In this document: positions 17,013 through 25,407 of the stretch, in pieces
Layout of the letters: every line of letters starts with the position of its first letter
How positions within the stretch are numbered: position 1 is the stretch's first letter
Assembly (NCBI RefSeq): GCF_029813785.1
Contig: NZ_JARVKY010000016.1
Span: 62,001-126,000 of the forward strand
Length of the DNA: 64,000 nt
DNA from: Streptomyces sp. DH41
GTDB taxonomy: Bacteria; Actinomycetota; Actinomycetes; Streptomycetales; Streptomycetaceae
Reading direction: 5' to 3'
The notes under the pieces: generated by a model
Seen by the model: only the letters and a program-made list of their open reading frames with translations
Told to the model about the DNA's origin: nothing
The model's database searches: none
Made by a program: the position numbers and the translations under genes

Positions 17013-17486
17013 ATGAGCACGACGAGTACGACGAGTACGACGAGTACGCACGACGCGGACCCCGCGGCCGCCCCCGTCCGCTTCGACACCAAGATCGCCG
17101 TCCTGCTGCGCGATGACCTGGAGACCTGGCAGCGTCTGAACGTCACCGCTTTCCTGGTCAGCGGCCTGGGCGCACAGATCCCCGAGGTGATCGGGGAGCC
17201 GTACGAGGACGCCGACGCGGTCGGCTACCTGCCCATGTTCCGCCAGCCGGTGCTGGTCTTCGAGGGCACCAAGGAGACGCTGACGACCGCCCACGCGCGC
17301 GTGCTGTCGCGCGCCCTGCCCCGCGCGCTGTTCACGTCCGACCTCTTCGCCACGGGCAACGACCGGGACAACCGGGCGGCGGTACGGGCCGTGCCCACGG
17401 CCGACCTGGACCTGGTCGGCCTCGCGGTGTACGGCGCGAAGAACGCGGTGGACAAGGTGCTGAAGGGGGCGAGGATGCACCCGTGA
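17013..17486 (+). CDS. DUF2000 family protein
   Basis: A 157-residue protein. The N-terminus is a low-complexity MSTTSTTSTTST repeat encoded by tandem ACGAGTACG units. The remainder is a DUF2000 domain (TKIAVLLRDDLETWQRLNVTAFLVSGL; EPYEDADAVGYLPMFRQPVLVFEG; VYGAKNAVDKVLKGARMHP). The function of DUF2000 is not established; its fold is related to peptidyl-tRNA hydrolase II. The pair with a divergent AraC regulator recurs in actinomycetes. Confidence 0.8.
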   Translation: MSTTSTTSTTSTHDADPAAAPVRFDTKIAVLLRDDLETWQRLNVTAFLVSGLGAQIPEVIGEPYEDADAVGYLPMFRQPVLVFEGTKETLTTAHARVLSRALPRALFTSDLFATGNDRDNRAAVRAVPTADLDLVGLAVYGAKNAVDKVLKGARMHP

Positions 17487-17511
17487 GGACCCGGGTGCCC
17501 GAACGCGGGCG

Positions 17512-18879
17512 TCACACCGCGCCGACGTCGGCCTTGGCGGCCACGCGCGGCTCGGAGGCCTCAGGGGCCTCGGGGATCTCGGGGTTCTCGGGGATCTCGG
17601 GGACCTTGGAGGTCTCGGGGATCTCGGGGGCCTCGGAGGTGACCGTCTCGGTCTCCTCCTCCGCCAGCCCCCGCATGAGCGCCCAGTACCCCGCCGCCGC
17701 CACCGTGCCGATGACCGCGCAGGTGCCCCACAGCCACTCGGCGCCCCAGCGGTCGATGACGAAACCGGACATCAGCGGGGCGACGAGGGCGGCGACCGCC
17801 CAGGACATGGTGTACATCCCCTGGTAGCGCCCGCGCCCGTGCGCGGGGGAGAGGCGGACGACGAGCCCGGTCTGGATCGGCGCGTTGACGATCTCGGCCA
17901 GCGTCCACACGCACACGGTGAGGGCGAAGACGCCGACCGACCCGGCGAAGGCGGTCAGCCCGAACCCGTACCCGGCCAGCAGCGACGAGGCGACGAGCAG
18001 CAGCCGCGGATCCCGGTGCTCGATGAATCGGGTGACGGGAATCTGCAGGACGACGATCAGGACACCGTTGACGGCGATCGCCATGCCGTAGTCGGCCGGC
18101 GTGAACCCTGCCTCGCCCATGGCCACCGGCAGCCCCACGTAGGCCTGCTGGAAGATCACGGCAACGAGGAAGGACAGTCCGACGACGCTCATGTAGCGCC
18201 CGTCGCGCAGGACGGTCCCGAGGGAGACGGCGGGCTCGCTGTCGGCGGAGGCGTCCGCGTCACCACCCTTCCCGGGCGTCTTCTCCGGCCGGGACTCGGG
18301 CAGCTTGACGAAGATGAGGACGGCGCACGCCATGGTCATCCCCGCCTCGATCAGGAACCCGGCGAGGTAGCTGACCTCGGCGATGAACCCGGCCGCCATG
18401 GAGGAGACCGCGAAGCCGAGGTTGATGGCCCAGTAGTTGAGCGAGAAGGCGCGGATACGGTCCTCGGGCCGCACGATGTCCGCCATCATCGCCTGCACGG
18501 CCGGCCGGGAGGCGTTGCTCGCCATGCCGACCAGGAAGGCGACGGCCGCTATGGCGACCGGTCCCTGCACGAAGCCGAGCAGCGCCACGGACAGGGCGGT
18601 GGAGGCCTGCGCGACGAGCAGCGTGGGCCGCCGACCGAGCCGGTCGGTCATCACGCCGGCCTCCAGCGAGGACACGACCCCGCCGAGCCCGTGCAGCGCG
18701 GCGACCAGACCGGCGTACGAGGCGGAGTACCCGCGGTCGATGGTGAGGTACAGCGCCATGAAGGTGGCGACGAAGCCACCGAGCCGGTTGACCAGGGTGC
18801 TGGTCCACAGCCACCAGAACTCGCGGGGGAGCCCGGAGACCGACTCGCGCGCGGCACGCCTCAGCCCGGCGACTGACAT
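17512..18879 (-). CDS. MFS transporter
   Basis: A 455-residue major facilitator with about 12 hydrophobic segments. The loop 2-3 motif is GVMTDRLGRRPTLLVAQ (motif A: G-x-x-x-D-R-x-G-R-R). The family is drug/proton antiporter-like; the substrate is unknown. The ATG at 18879 follows a GGGGGT site; an upstream extension to 18939 is unlikely. The cytoplasmic C-terminus carries an acidic PEIPENPEIPEAPEASEP repeat produced by tandem GGGGATCTC-type units. Confidence 0.85.
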   Translation of the reverse strand: MSVAGLRRAARESVSGLPREFWWLWTSTLVNRLGGFVATFMALYLTIDRGYSASYAGLVAALHGLGGVVSSLEAGVMTDRLGRRPTLLVAQASTALSVALLGFVQGPVAIAAVAFLVGMASNASRPAVQAMMADIVRPEDRIRAFSLNYWAINLGFAVSSMAAGFIAEVSYLAGFLIEAGMTMACAVLIFVKLPESRPEKTPGKGGDADASADSEPAVSLGTVLRDGRYMSVVGLSFLVAVIFQQAYVGLPVAMGEAGFTPADYGMAIAVNGVLIVVLQIPVTRFIEHRDPRLLLVASSLLAGYGFGLTAFAGSVGVFALTVCVWTLAEIVNAPIQTGLVVRLSPAHGRGRYQGMYTMSWAVAALVAPLMSGFVIDRWGAEWLWGTCAVIGTVAAAGYWALMRGLAEEETETVTSEAPEIPETSKVPEIPENPEIPEAPEASEPRVAAKADVGAV

Positions 18880-19048
18880 GGGACCCCCGTGAACTGTTCG
18901 TGTGCTGGTGTGTGTAAGTGGCGAATAAGCCAGACACAACTTACGAACGAGACCGTCCCGGAGACCACTCGATTAACAATTCCCGTCAACCGTCCGCCCT
19001 GCGGGCGCGGCGCGCGGGCGTTCGGGGGGTTCGATTACGCTCGGAGCC

Positions 19049-19810
19049 ATGGCCGACGCACCGTACAAGCTGATCCTCCTCCGCCACGGCGAGAGCGAGT
19101 GGAACGAGAAGAACCTGTTCACCGGCTGGGTGGACGTCAACCTCACCCCCAAGGGCGAGAAGGAGGCGACGCGCGGCGGCGAGCTGCTCAAGGACGCCGG
19201 CCTGCTGCCCGACGTGGTGCACACGTCCGTCCAGAAGCGCGCGATCCGCACGGCCCAGCTCGCGCTGGAGTCCGCCGACCGCCACTGGATCCCCGTCCAC
19301 CGCCACTGGCGCCTGAACGAGCGCCACTACGGCGCTCTCCAGGGCAAGGACAAGGCCCAGACCCTCGCCGAGTTCGGCGAGGAGCAGTTCATGCTGTGGC
19401 GCCGCTCCTACGACACCCCGCCGCCCGCGCTGGACCGCGACGCCGAGTACTCCCAGTTCTCCGACCCGCGCTACGCGATGCTCCCGCCGGAGCTGCGTCC
19501 GCGGACGGAGTGCCTGAAGGACGTCGTCGTCCGGATGCTCCCGTACTGGTTCGACGCGATCGTCCCCGACCTCCTCACCGGCTGCACGGTCCTGGTCGCG
19601 GCGCACGGCAACTCGCTCCGCGCCCTCGTCAAGCACCTCGACGGCGTCTCCGACGCGGACATCGCGGGCCTGAACATCCCGACGGGCATCCCGCTCTCCT
19701 ACGAACTGGACGCCGAGTTCAAGCCCCTCAACCCGGGCGGCACCTACCTCGACCCGGACGCGGCAGCGGCCGCGATCGAGGCGGTCAAGAACCAGGGCAA
19801 GAAGAAGTAA
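19049..19810 (+). CDS. gpmA: 2,3-bisphosphoglycerate-dependent phosphoglycerate mutase
   Basis: A 253-residue glycolytic enzyme interconverting 3- and 2-phosphoglycerate. The catalytic His is in LLRHGESEWNEKNLFTGW, the second His in VAAHGNSLRALVKHL, and the substrate loop is LNERHYGALQGKDKA. Length and motifs are canonical. TACGCT (19036-19041) lies seven bases before the ATG, suggesting a leaderless mRNA. The 3' end is the edge of an accessory stretch: its last 25 bases recur at 21812-21836. Confidence 0.95.
   Translation: MADAPYKLILLRHGESEWNEKNLFTGWVDVNLTPKGEKEATRGGELLKDAGLLPDVVHTSVQKRAIRTAQLALESADRHWIPVHRHWRLNERHYGALQGKDKAQTLAEFGEEQFMLWRRSYDTPPPALDRDAEYSQFSDPRYAMLPPELRPRTECLKDVVVRMLPYWFDAIVPDLLTGCTVLVAAHGNSLRALVKHLDGVSDADIAGLNIPTGIPLSYELDAEFKPLNPGGTYLDPDAAAAAIEAVKNQGKKK
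19786..19810 (+). repeat. direct repeat, gpmA 3' end (possible att site)
   Basis: The last 25 bases of gpmA are repeated at 21812-21836 with one mismatch. The final 19 bases, CCAGGGCAAGAAGAAGTAA, are identical (19792-19810 and 21818-21836). Both copies are followed by a similar terminator hairpin. Element integration at the gene's 3' end would produce this pattern. Confidence 0.6.
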
Positions 19811-19822
19811 GCGCCCACGAAC

Positions 19823-19863
19823 AAGCCCCCTGCCTGCGGGTTCTCCGCCGGGAGGGGGCTTTT
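19823..19863 (+). terminator. gpmA terminator
   Basis: AAGCCCCCT (19823-19831) pairs with AGGGGGCTT (19853-19861), followed by further Ts. A standard intrinsic terminator right after gpmA. Confidence 0.85.
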
Positions 19864-19897
19864 CGCTACCTCTGGGCCGTCGTTGGGCCGTGCTCGG

Positions 19898-20079
19898 TCA
19901 TGAGCGAGGCTGCGTGAGGATCTCGGCCTTCACCTGGAAGGCCACCAGGAACGCCGTCACGGCAGTGGCCGCCATCGGCGCTGCGAGCCAGACGCCAAGG
20001 GCGCCGATCACGCCGCCGAGAGGATGAACGGGAACTCTCGGGGTGCCAGGTAGAGCGCGAGGCCAGGGCGTGACAACAT
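19898..20079 (-). pseudogene. frameshifted small membrane protein
   Basis: GGAGAAGG precedes an ATG at 20079 that reads MLSRPGLALYLAPREFPFIL and stops at 20008. The next frame continues with a hydrophobic segment (GVIGALGVWLAAPMAATAVTAFLVAFQVKAEIL) to a stop at 19898. Joining the two gives a plausible one- or two-helix membrane protein, so a frameshift is suspected. It lies inside the possible insertion after gpmA. Confidence 0.35.
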
Positions 20080-20385
20080 GTCCTTCTCCAGTTGTGCGTT
20101 TCGACATCCTGCTTAGCCACAGCAAAACGAGAGCGACATCACTTAGTCGCCGAGTCCGGCGAGGAATCCGGCCCGCACTTCACGGTGTGGAGCTGGTACA
20201 ACAACGCCGACCGCAAGCTGCCTGCCAGCGGTGACTGGAGCTTCTTCGCACGAGCTCTGCGGGCTGCGACCAAGCTGAGAGCGTGGACCCGGCTCCACTC
20301 CCGCGACCACCCAACCAGCATCTTGGCAAGGCCTGCCGGCAGCAGATGTGCAAGCGTCCACGCCTCGCTGGCAGACTGCGGACCC
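20080..20385. other. accessory spacer with possible coding remnant
   Basis: No intact gene. Between about 20140 and 20300 the plus strand reads GPHFTVWSWYNNADRKLPA and SGDWSFFARALRAATKL in one frame, which looks like protein but has no good start or identifiable family. GC content is visibly lower than in the flanking genes. Confidence 0.4.
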
Positions 20386-20991
20386 ATGAAGCAGCCTGCC
20401 CGTCTGCCTTTGACCCCGCGTCCCATGCCCCCGCTCCGTGGCGACGAGTCGATCGTCGGCGTCCCGGACGCCACTGTGGTCGACTTCTGGCGGTTCGCCA
20501 TGCCGGACCTTCGCATGAACAACACACGCGGCCTGTTCGCCGAATTCCTGGTCCACCAGGCGGTCGGCTCCCACGAGCCCCGGGTGGAGTGGGCAAGCCA
20601 CGATGTCGAGACTGACGACGGACTGCGCATCGAGGTCAAGGCCGGTGCCTATCTGCAAGCCTGGGAGCAGCGCACGCCCTCTCAAATCCGCTTCAATGGG
20701 CTCCGCGCTTGCACATGGTCATCCGAGGGCGGTTACTCGGAGGCGAAGTCGTACAACGCCGACGTCTACGTGTTCGCCGTCCAGACCGCCCATGAACACG
20801 CTGTCTACAACCCGCTCGACACGGCCCAGTGGGAGTTCTACGTACTCCCCCGCCCAGCAGTCGCTGCCCTAGACGCGGACAGCGTCAGCCTGAGCACCGT
20901 TCGCGCGGCGGTCGGCCCACCAGCGTCCTTTGCCGCCCTCAACGACTACATTCGATCGGCCGATCCCCGCCCCGGAACCAACGGTGGTTGA
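20386..20991 (+). CDS. hypothetical protein, possible PD-(D/E)xK nuclease fold
   Basis: A 201-residue orphan. ETDDGLRIEVKAGAYLQAWEQ near residues 76-96 fits the D-x(n)-ExK core of PD-(D/E)xK nucleases (Asp, then Glu and Lys in IEVKAG). FAEFLVHQAVG near 52 would be the preceding helix. YNADVYVFAV and WEFYVLPRP follow as beta strands. It starts at ATG 20386 (MKQPARLPLTP). There is no methyltransferase beside it, so a restriction-modification role is not supported. It lies in the possible insertion between the two gpmA tails. Family identity is inference. Confidence 0.55.
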   Translation: MKQPARLPLTPRPMPPLRGDESIVGVPDATVVDFWRFAMPDLRMNNTRGLFAEFLVHQAVGSHEPRVEWASHDVETDDGLRIEVKAGAYLQAWEQRTPSQIRFNGLRACTWSSEGGYSEAKSYNADVYVFAVQTAHEHAVYNPLDTAQWEFYVLPRPAVAALDADSVSLSTVRAAVGPPASFAALNDYIRSADPRPGTNGG

Positions 20992-21140
20992 CGAGCGAAG
21001 TCCGTGCCACAACCGTGCCAGATACAAGGGTCAGCCACAGTCAGCACCAGTGTCCGGCGGTCTAGTACTCGCCTACCGCTTCGACCGGCGAAGCCGCAGC
21101 TCAGTCGTAAGATCCGCCAGCCGCTCTCCTAAAGCGGTGC

Positions 21141-21644
21141 TTATCTCGGTATGACGAGTCGGAGCCAGTCGGCGAGCGCGGTGAAGTCGGCGTCCGTGAG
21201 GCCCTTGACCGGGTCGACGCGATGGAGCAGTGACGGCCCGGAATGACTGGCGTCGACCCACAGGCGGTCCATGGCGCTGATCTCGTCGTCGACCCAGATG
21301 AACGGTCGGCCATCGGCGCACTCGACGAGGTGTCGGGTTTTCCAGTGCAGGCCGCGCGGGCCCTCGTCGGCGTGAGAGGCCGGCCACTCCACCAGGGGCA
21401 GCCTGGGCAGTCCGATGCGTGGGGAGACGACCTCGTTCGCCTCCTCCATCCAGGTCGTGGCCCACACGAGACGGCATCCCAGGGCTGTGAGGCGAGATCC
21501 GAGCCCAGGGTCAAGTCGCGTCAGCAGCGGGTTTCCCGAGGCGCCCGCGGCAGCGGCCTGAGGACGACCGGACGACGACCCAAACGGGATCAGTGGACCG
21601 TCGACGTCGAGGAAAAGGAGGGGACGCTCCGTCGCGCTTGTCAC
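21141..21644 (-). CDS. HAD-like domain protein
   Basis: A 167-residue protein beginning PLLFLDVDGPLIPFG (HAD motif I, DVDGP), with WATTWMEEAN near residue 63 (motif II Thr) and FIWVDDEIS (motif IV Asp pair). It resembles the small HAD domain found fused to RNA-repair proteins or alone in streptomycetes. Phosphatase activity is plausible but its substrate is unknown. The GTG start has no ribosome-binding site, but TATCGT (21651-21656) lies six bases upstream, the same leaderless geometry as other genes here. Confidence 0.7.
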   Translation of the reverse strand: MTSATERPLLFLDVDGPLIPFGSSSGRPQAAAAGASGNPLLTRLDPGLGSRLTALGCRLVWATTWMEEANEVVSPRIGLPRLPLVEWPASHADEGPRGLHWKTRHLVECADGRPFIWVDDEISAMDRLWVDASHSGPSLLHRVDPVKGLTDADFTALADWLRLVIPR

Positions 21645-21811
21645 GACGGCACGATAGCCCGGTGTAGCAGGGGAACGGCTCCCCCATCGCTGGGCCGCCC
21701 CTGGGCCGTCCGAGGCCGCTCAACAGTGGCCAATGACGACCAACGACGACCACCAAGTGCACGAGCCCACCGCCTCTGACCAGCAAAAACCCAGCTCACC
21801 AAGATCCCCGG

Positions 21812-21836
21812 CAAGACCCAGGGCAAGAAGAAGTAA
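21812..21836 (+). repeat. second copy of the gpmA 3' end
   Basis: This matches the last 25 bases of gpmA (19786-19810) with one mismatch and still ends in the reading-frame stop GKKK-TAA. Upstream the similarity to gpmA is lost. It is followed by its own gpmA-like hairpin. It may be the displaced original 3' end left by an insertion. Confidence 0.6.
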
Positions 21837-21848
21837 CTTCGCCCCTCT

Positions 21849-21888
21849 GAGCCTCCTACCCGCGGCTTGTCCGCGGGAAGGAGGCTCT
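21849..21888 (+). terminator. terminator behind the second gpmA tail
   Basis: GAGCCTCCT (21849-21857) pairs with AGGAGGCTC (21879-21887), with an inner CCGCGG pair. Layout and spacing from the TAA mirror the terminator of gpmA. Confidence 0.8.
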
Positions 21889-21962
21889 TCGGCGTTGCCG
21901 GGCCGTCTCGGGACCGACCGAGGGCCACGGCGCACCGATCCGTACGGTCAGGTCTGTCCAGT

Positions 21963-22583
21963 TCAGCTTGCGTCGAACGACCAGATGAGGCCGACCTCCT
22001 CACGGGACACCGCGACAAGGCCGATGTCCCAGCCGTACTGGGACATCGGCCAGCAGCCGGTGACCTTCTCGTAGAAGTCGGGGTGGTCGCCGTCGTGTCC
22101 AGTGTTCGTGAAAAACCGCGAGCCCTCCGGGAAGCGCGACAGGATCACCTGTGCATGTTCCTCCATGCCCGTCCTGCGGTCACCGAAGCCGTACTGCCGC
22201 GACACGTCCAGTCCGTCCGTCGCCAGCATGACGAGCAGCCGGACGACGGCGGTCCGCGGGATTTCGAACAGCCGGCCGCGCCACTGCGCGGCCCCGGCCT
22301 CATCCGTCGGCGGCACCCGGAACGGGAAGCCAGGATCCTCCTCCAGCTCCTCTTCTCCCTGCTCGGAATCCCGGCCCCGCCAGCCACGGGGGTCGGCCAC
22401 TTCGCGGCCCATCAGCGCGGCCACGTCGGGCAGCCAGTCCTCACGAGTGCGGGGACCCGCGGCGACGAAGGTGTACCGACGGTCGTACATCTCCACCGCC
22501 GACCACCAGGATTCGGCATCCAGGAGTGTCGGCGGCCCGTTCGTATCGGACGTCGTTCCGTAGTCCATCCAGGCCTCGCTCAT
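21963..22583 (-). CDS. hypothetical protein, paralogue of the gene at 37657
   Basis: A 206-residue soluble protein of unrecognised family. Its core is highly similar to the protein at 37657-38265: shared blocks include EDWLPDVAA, REVADPRGWRG, GMEEHAQVILSRFPEGSRFF and PDFYEKVTGCWPMSQY, and both end GLIWSFDAS. Rich in Trp and acidic residues, it has no signal peptide or membrane segment. ATG 22583 lacks a clear ribosome-binding site; ATG 22568 is an alternative. Both copies sit in accessory stretches, suggesting a mobile or immunity-type orphan. Function unknown. Confidence 0.6.
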   Translation of the reverse strand: MSEAWMDYGTTSDTNGPPTLLDAESWWSAVEMYDRRYTFVAAGPRTREDWLPDVAALMGREVADPRGWRGRDSEQGEEELEEDPGFPFRVPPTDEAGAAQWRGRLFEIPRTAVVRLLVMLATDGLDVSRQYGFGDRRTGMEEHAQVILSRFPEGSRFFTNTGHDGDHPDFYEKVTGCWPMSQYGWDIGLVAVSREEVGLIWSFDAS

Positions 22584-22631
22584 ACGGGCATCAAGGTGAA
22601 CACCATGTAGGGCGTTTCAGGGCTCGGAATC

Positions 22632-23189
22632 TCAGCCCATGCTCTTGGCGCCGTCCAGGGTCTCTCGGATGATGTCGGCATGGCCGGCGTGCTGGGCGGT
22701 CTCGGCGATGATGTGCATCAGTACCCGGCGGGCCGACCACTGCGCGTCGGCCTCGAACCACGGGGCCTTCGGCAACGGCCACGCGGCGTCCAGGTCGGGC
22801 AGGGTGGCGACCAGGTCGTCGGTCCGGCGGGCCTCCTCGGCGTAGGCGGCCAGTACACCGGCCAGCGTCTCGCCGGGCAGCATCCGGAACTCGTCGGCCC
22901 GCTGGGCCCAGTCGGCCTCGGTCATGGCCGTGAAGTCACCCATCGCCGAAGGGCCGTTGAGGATGAAGCCCACCCAGCCCCGTTCGACCGAGGTCACGTG
23001 CTTGATCAAACCGCCCAGGCACAGCTCGCCGGCGGTGGGCCGGAGCCCGGCCTGCTCGTCGGTGAGGTCACGGGTGGTGAAGCGCAGGAAGTGCCGCTGC
23101 TTGGCCAGCGCCTCCAGCAGGTCGGCGCGCTCCCCGGTGGCGGTCGTCGCTGCGGCCTGATCGCGGGTGGTCTGCTCGTCGGACGTCAT
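22632..23189 (-). CDS. DinB family protein
   Basis: A 185-residue four-helix-bundle protein of the DinB/DUF664 superfamily. The metal-binding His residues are probably in GGLIKHVTSVERGWV (His near 64) and MHIIAETAQHAGHADIIRETLDG (around 159-170), the DinB signature ending in H-x-G-H-x-D-x-x-R. Such proteins include mycothiol-dependent S-transferases and maleylpyruvate isomerases, which fits an actinomycete, but the substrate is unknown. AGGAAGG precedes the ATG. Confidence 0.8.
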   Translation of the reverse strand: MTSDEQTTRDQAAATTATGERADLLEALAKQRHFLRFTTRDLTDEQAGLRPTAGELCLGGLIKHVTSVERGWVGFILNGPSAMGDFTAMTEADWAQRADEFRMLPGETLAGVLAAYAEEARRTDDLVATLPDLDAAWPLPKAPWFEADAQWSARRVLMHIIAETAQHAGHADIIRETLDGAKSMG

Positions 23190-23328
23190 GGTCTTTGCCT
23201 TCCTGTGTTCCTGCTCCGTCGGTCGAGGACCACGCTATGAGTGATCTAGGTCAGGAAGTGGCCTAGATCAAGGGGGAGTTCCCTCGCGAGACCGCTCCGC
23301 CCTCAGCCGCTACGATCACGGCCAAGGG

Positions 23329-23403
23329 CGGGACGTAGCGCAGTGGTCGACGCGAGCGGTCTCCAGAACCGCGAGGACGCCGGTTCGAATCCGGTCGTCC
23401 CGC
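23329..23403 (+). tRNA. candidate tRNA-Trp (CCA anticodon)
   Basis: Acceptor CGGGACG (23329-23335) pairs with CGTCCCG (23396-23402). The anticodon stem GCGGT/ACCGC encloses CTCCAGA, giving anticodon CCA at 23363-23365. The T arm is GCCGG-TTCGAAT-CCGGT. The D stem is only three pairs (CGC/GCG), base 37 is G, and GGG/CCC extends the acceptor pairing to ten. No CCA is encoded. It may be a second or divergent tRNA-Trp rather than the standard one. Confidence 0.65.
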
Positions 23404-23458
23404 CCCCCTCAACCCCCTCTGAGGCAGCCCCGGGCTTTTTCGACCTACGGCAGCGGTC

Positions 23459-24328
23459 TCACGCGGGTTCCACCGGCAGCCACAGTTCGCAGGTCGCGGT
23501 CGAGAAGTCGGCCGCGCGGTCGAGGACCGCGACGATCGACGGGCCCGGGCGCAGGCGCCACGGGTTGGACGGGAACCACTCCGACGCGGTGGCCGCCCAG
23601 GTCGACTGGAGGGTTCCCGGGTAGGGGCCCGAGCTGCGGAAGACCGCCCACCGGCCGGCCGGTACCTCGATGGCGTCGAGGTCGTCGGGGGCCGGGGTGT
23701 CCCGGGTGACGGCGACTCCGTGCAGGTAGGTCAGTTCGCTGCCCTCCGAGTTGTCGGGGGCCAGGTCGTCGCATACCGCGAGCAGGCCCGCCGGGTCGGT
23801 GTCGCCGAGAGATTTCAGGCGGGCGTGCTCCTGCTGGGGCAGTGCGGCGATGTGCTGCTGGATGTGCGGGTTGACGCCCTCGTGGATGAGCGGGACGCGG
23901 GTGGCGTGGCCGATCAGGCGGAAGGCGGGGCGGTCGGCGAAGCGGGTGTCCATGGGGGTGCTCCCTTCGACGGTCAGGCGGAACCTGAGCTGCGGTTGTG
24001 TCCGAAGGGGGCCTCCGGCACGCCGTACGTCACGCGGGGCGGCGCCGTGGACCGTCCGGAACGCACGCCCGAGCGCCTCCGTGGAGCCGTACCCGTGCCG
24101 TACGGCGATGCTCAGCAGGTCGTCCTCGCCCCGTACGACGTCGGCGGCGGCGACCGTCATGCGGCGCCGGCGTACGTACTCCGACAGCGGCATGCCCGCC
24201 AGCGACGAGAACATCCGGCGCAGGTGGTACTCGGTCGTGCCGAGCGCTCCGGCCAGTGCGGGGACGTCGAGTTCCTCGGTGAGGTGTTCCTCGACGAGGT
24301 CGACGAGCTTGTTGAGTGCCGAGATCAC
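23459..24328 (-). CDS. AraC-family regulator with GyrI-like effector domain
   Basis: A 289-residue Rob/SbmC-type protein. The N-terminal double helix-turn-helix (residues 1-105: LVDLVEEHLTEELDVPALAGALGTTEYHLRRMF; LLSIAVRHGYGSTEALGRAFRTVHG) is followed by a GyrI-like effector-binding domain (residues 125-289, including IEVPAGRWAVFRSSGPYP and LWLPVEP). Such domains bind hydrophobic small molecules. AAAGGAGG sits right before GTG 24328, favouring this start over ATG 24346. It is convergent with the tRNA. Confidence 0.85.
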   Translation of the reverse strand: MISALNKLVDLVEEHLTEELDVPALAGALGTTEYHLRRMFSSLAGMPLSEYVRRRRMTVAAADVVRGEDDLLSIAVRHGYGSTEALGRAFRTVHGAAPRDVRRAGGPLRTQPQLRFRLTVEGSTPMDTRFADRPAFRLIGHATRVPLIHEGVNPHIQQHIAALPQQEHARLKSLGDTDPAGLLAVCDDLAPDNSEGSELTYLHGVAVTRDTPAPDDLDAIEVPAGRWAVFRSSGPYPGTLQSTWAATASEWFPSNPWRLRPGPSIVAVLDRAADFSTATCELWLPVEPA

Positions 24329-24573
24329 GAGGCCTCCTTTCGACATCCACCGTGGCAGGGAGCAGGGGGACGCTTCCCGATCGTTGCGGTCCGGTTCGGT
24401 CGGGTGCGATGAGGGGAGGGCTTGGGATCATGGCAGCACGGTGAGCGCCGGGCGAGTCCCGCCGATGGCGTCGCGCGGCCGGTGCCGGCAGGTCTCCGAA
24501 GCCGGCCGCGCGTCAGCGACCCTGCTCGTGGGGCACTGGGGGCCGAGTGGCTCCGCCGTCCGTCGGCCGCTTC

Positions 24574-24957
24574 TCAGCTCGCCGTCGTCAGACGCCCCCG
24601 GCGCTCCTCCCGGCGTCCACGCAGGCCCTGCCACACCGCGCCCAGCGCCAAGGACTGGACCAGCGCCGACAGCGCGATGCCGCCGACGAAGAACCACGTC
24701 GGGGCGTCGCCGCCCCAGCCCGCCTCGCCGAGCCAGGCGACGAAGCCGAAGGCCGGGAAGGTGAACAGGGCAGGCCAGACCCAGATGAGGGACGCGTCCG
24801 GGCTGGTCGTGAAGAGGGGCTCCAGTGTGGCGACGGCCATCGCGCCGCCGACCAGGGCAAGGTAGACCGCCGACGCGCGGTTGGCGAAGGTCAGGCGGGT
24901 GAGGGTGCGTATCGGGCCGGTGCCGATCGGGTCGGCGCGTGTCGGGCTGGTCTTCAT
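24574..24957 (-). CDS. SCO4225-type small membrane protein
   Basis: A 127-residue protein with three or four hydrophobic segments (about residues 30-48, 56-82 and 90-112) and a positively charged C-terminus (RGRREERRGR). It corresponds by position and features to the membrane protein family named after S. coelicolor SCO4225, which precedes the nickel protein gene there. GGGGAG lies upstream of the ATG. Function unknown. Confidence 0.7.
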   Translation of the reverse strand: MKTSPTRADPIGTGPIRTLTRLTFANRASAVYLALVGGAMAVATLEPLFTTSPDASLIWVWPALFTFPAFGFVAWLGEAGWGGDAPTWFFVGGIALSALVQSLALGAVWQGLRGRREERRGRLTTAS

Positions 24958-25079
24958 CGGATCTCGGTCTCCCCGTGTGGGTCGTCTGCCTGCGTCCAGG
25001 GTCGGACGGGGGCAGGACCCGGTGCCTGAGTACCCGTACTCAAGTCGGACGACGCGACACCCAGGGCTGACCCCTGGGG

Positions 25080-25328
25080 CTATACCGTCAGCGGCACCTC
25101 GTGGATCTCGTCCGCCTTGTGGCCCGCGCGTTCGTGGACGCGCTGGACCGCGTCGGCCGACGGGGCCTCGGAGAGGCAGTAGACCGTGCCGGAGGCCGGG
25201 TCCGCCCACGCGTGTTCGAAGTGGACGTCCTCGTCCTTCTCCACGGCGAGGTCCGCCTGGTGGGCCTGCTGGAGCTGGTCCGAAGTGATGCCGTGCATCC
25301 CGTGGTGCACGTCCATGAAGTGAGCCAT
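25080..25328 (-). CDS. DUF4242 nickel-binding-type protein
   Basis: An 82-residue protein with a ferredoxin-like DUF4242 fold, His-rich at the N-terminus (MAHFMDVHHGMHG) and with HFEHAW near residue 37 as further potential ligands. S. coelicolor SCO4226, in the same position, is a characterised nickel-binding protein of this family. GAAGGGGG precedes the ATG. A separately initiated Cys-rich peptide gene lies just upstream on the same strand. Confidence 0.85.
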   Translation of the reverse strand: MAHFMDVHHGMHGITSDQLQQAHQADLAVEKDEDVHFEHAWADPASGTVYCLSEAPSADAVQRVHERAGHKADEIHEVPLTV

Positions 25329-25407
25329 GGCTCGCACCCCCTTCAGGGTCTTTCCTCCAGGGTGCGCCCGTACGGCGGCCGGGGCGAACCCGGCCGCCGT
25401 ACGGCTG

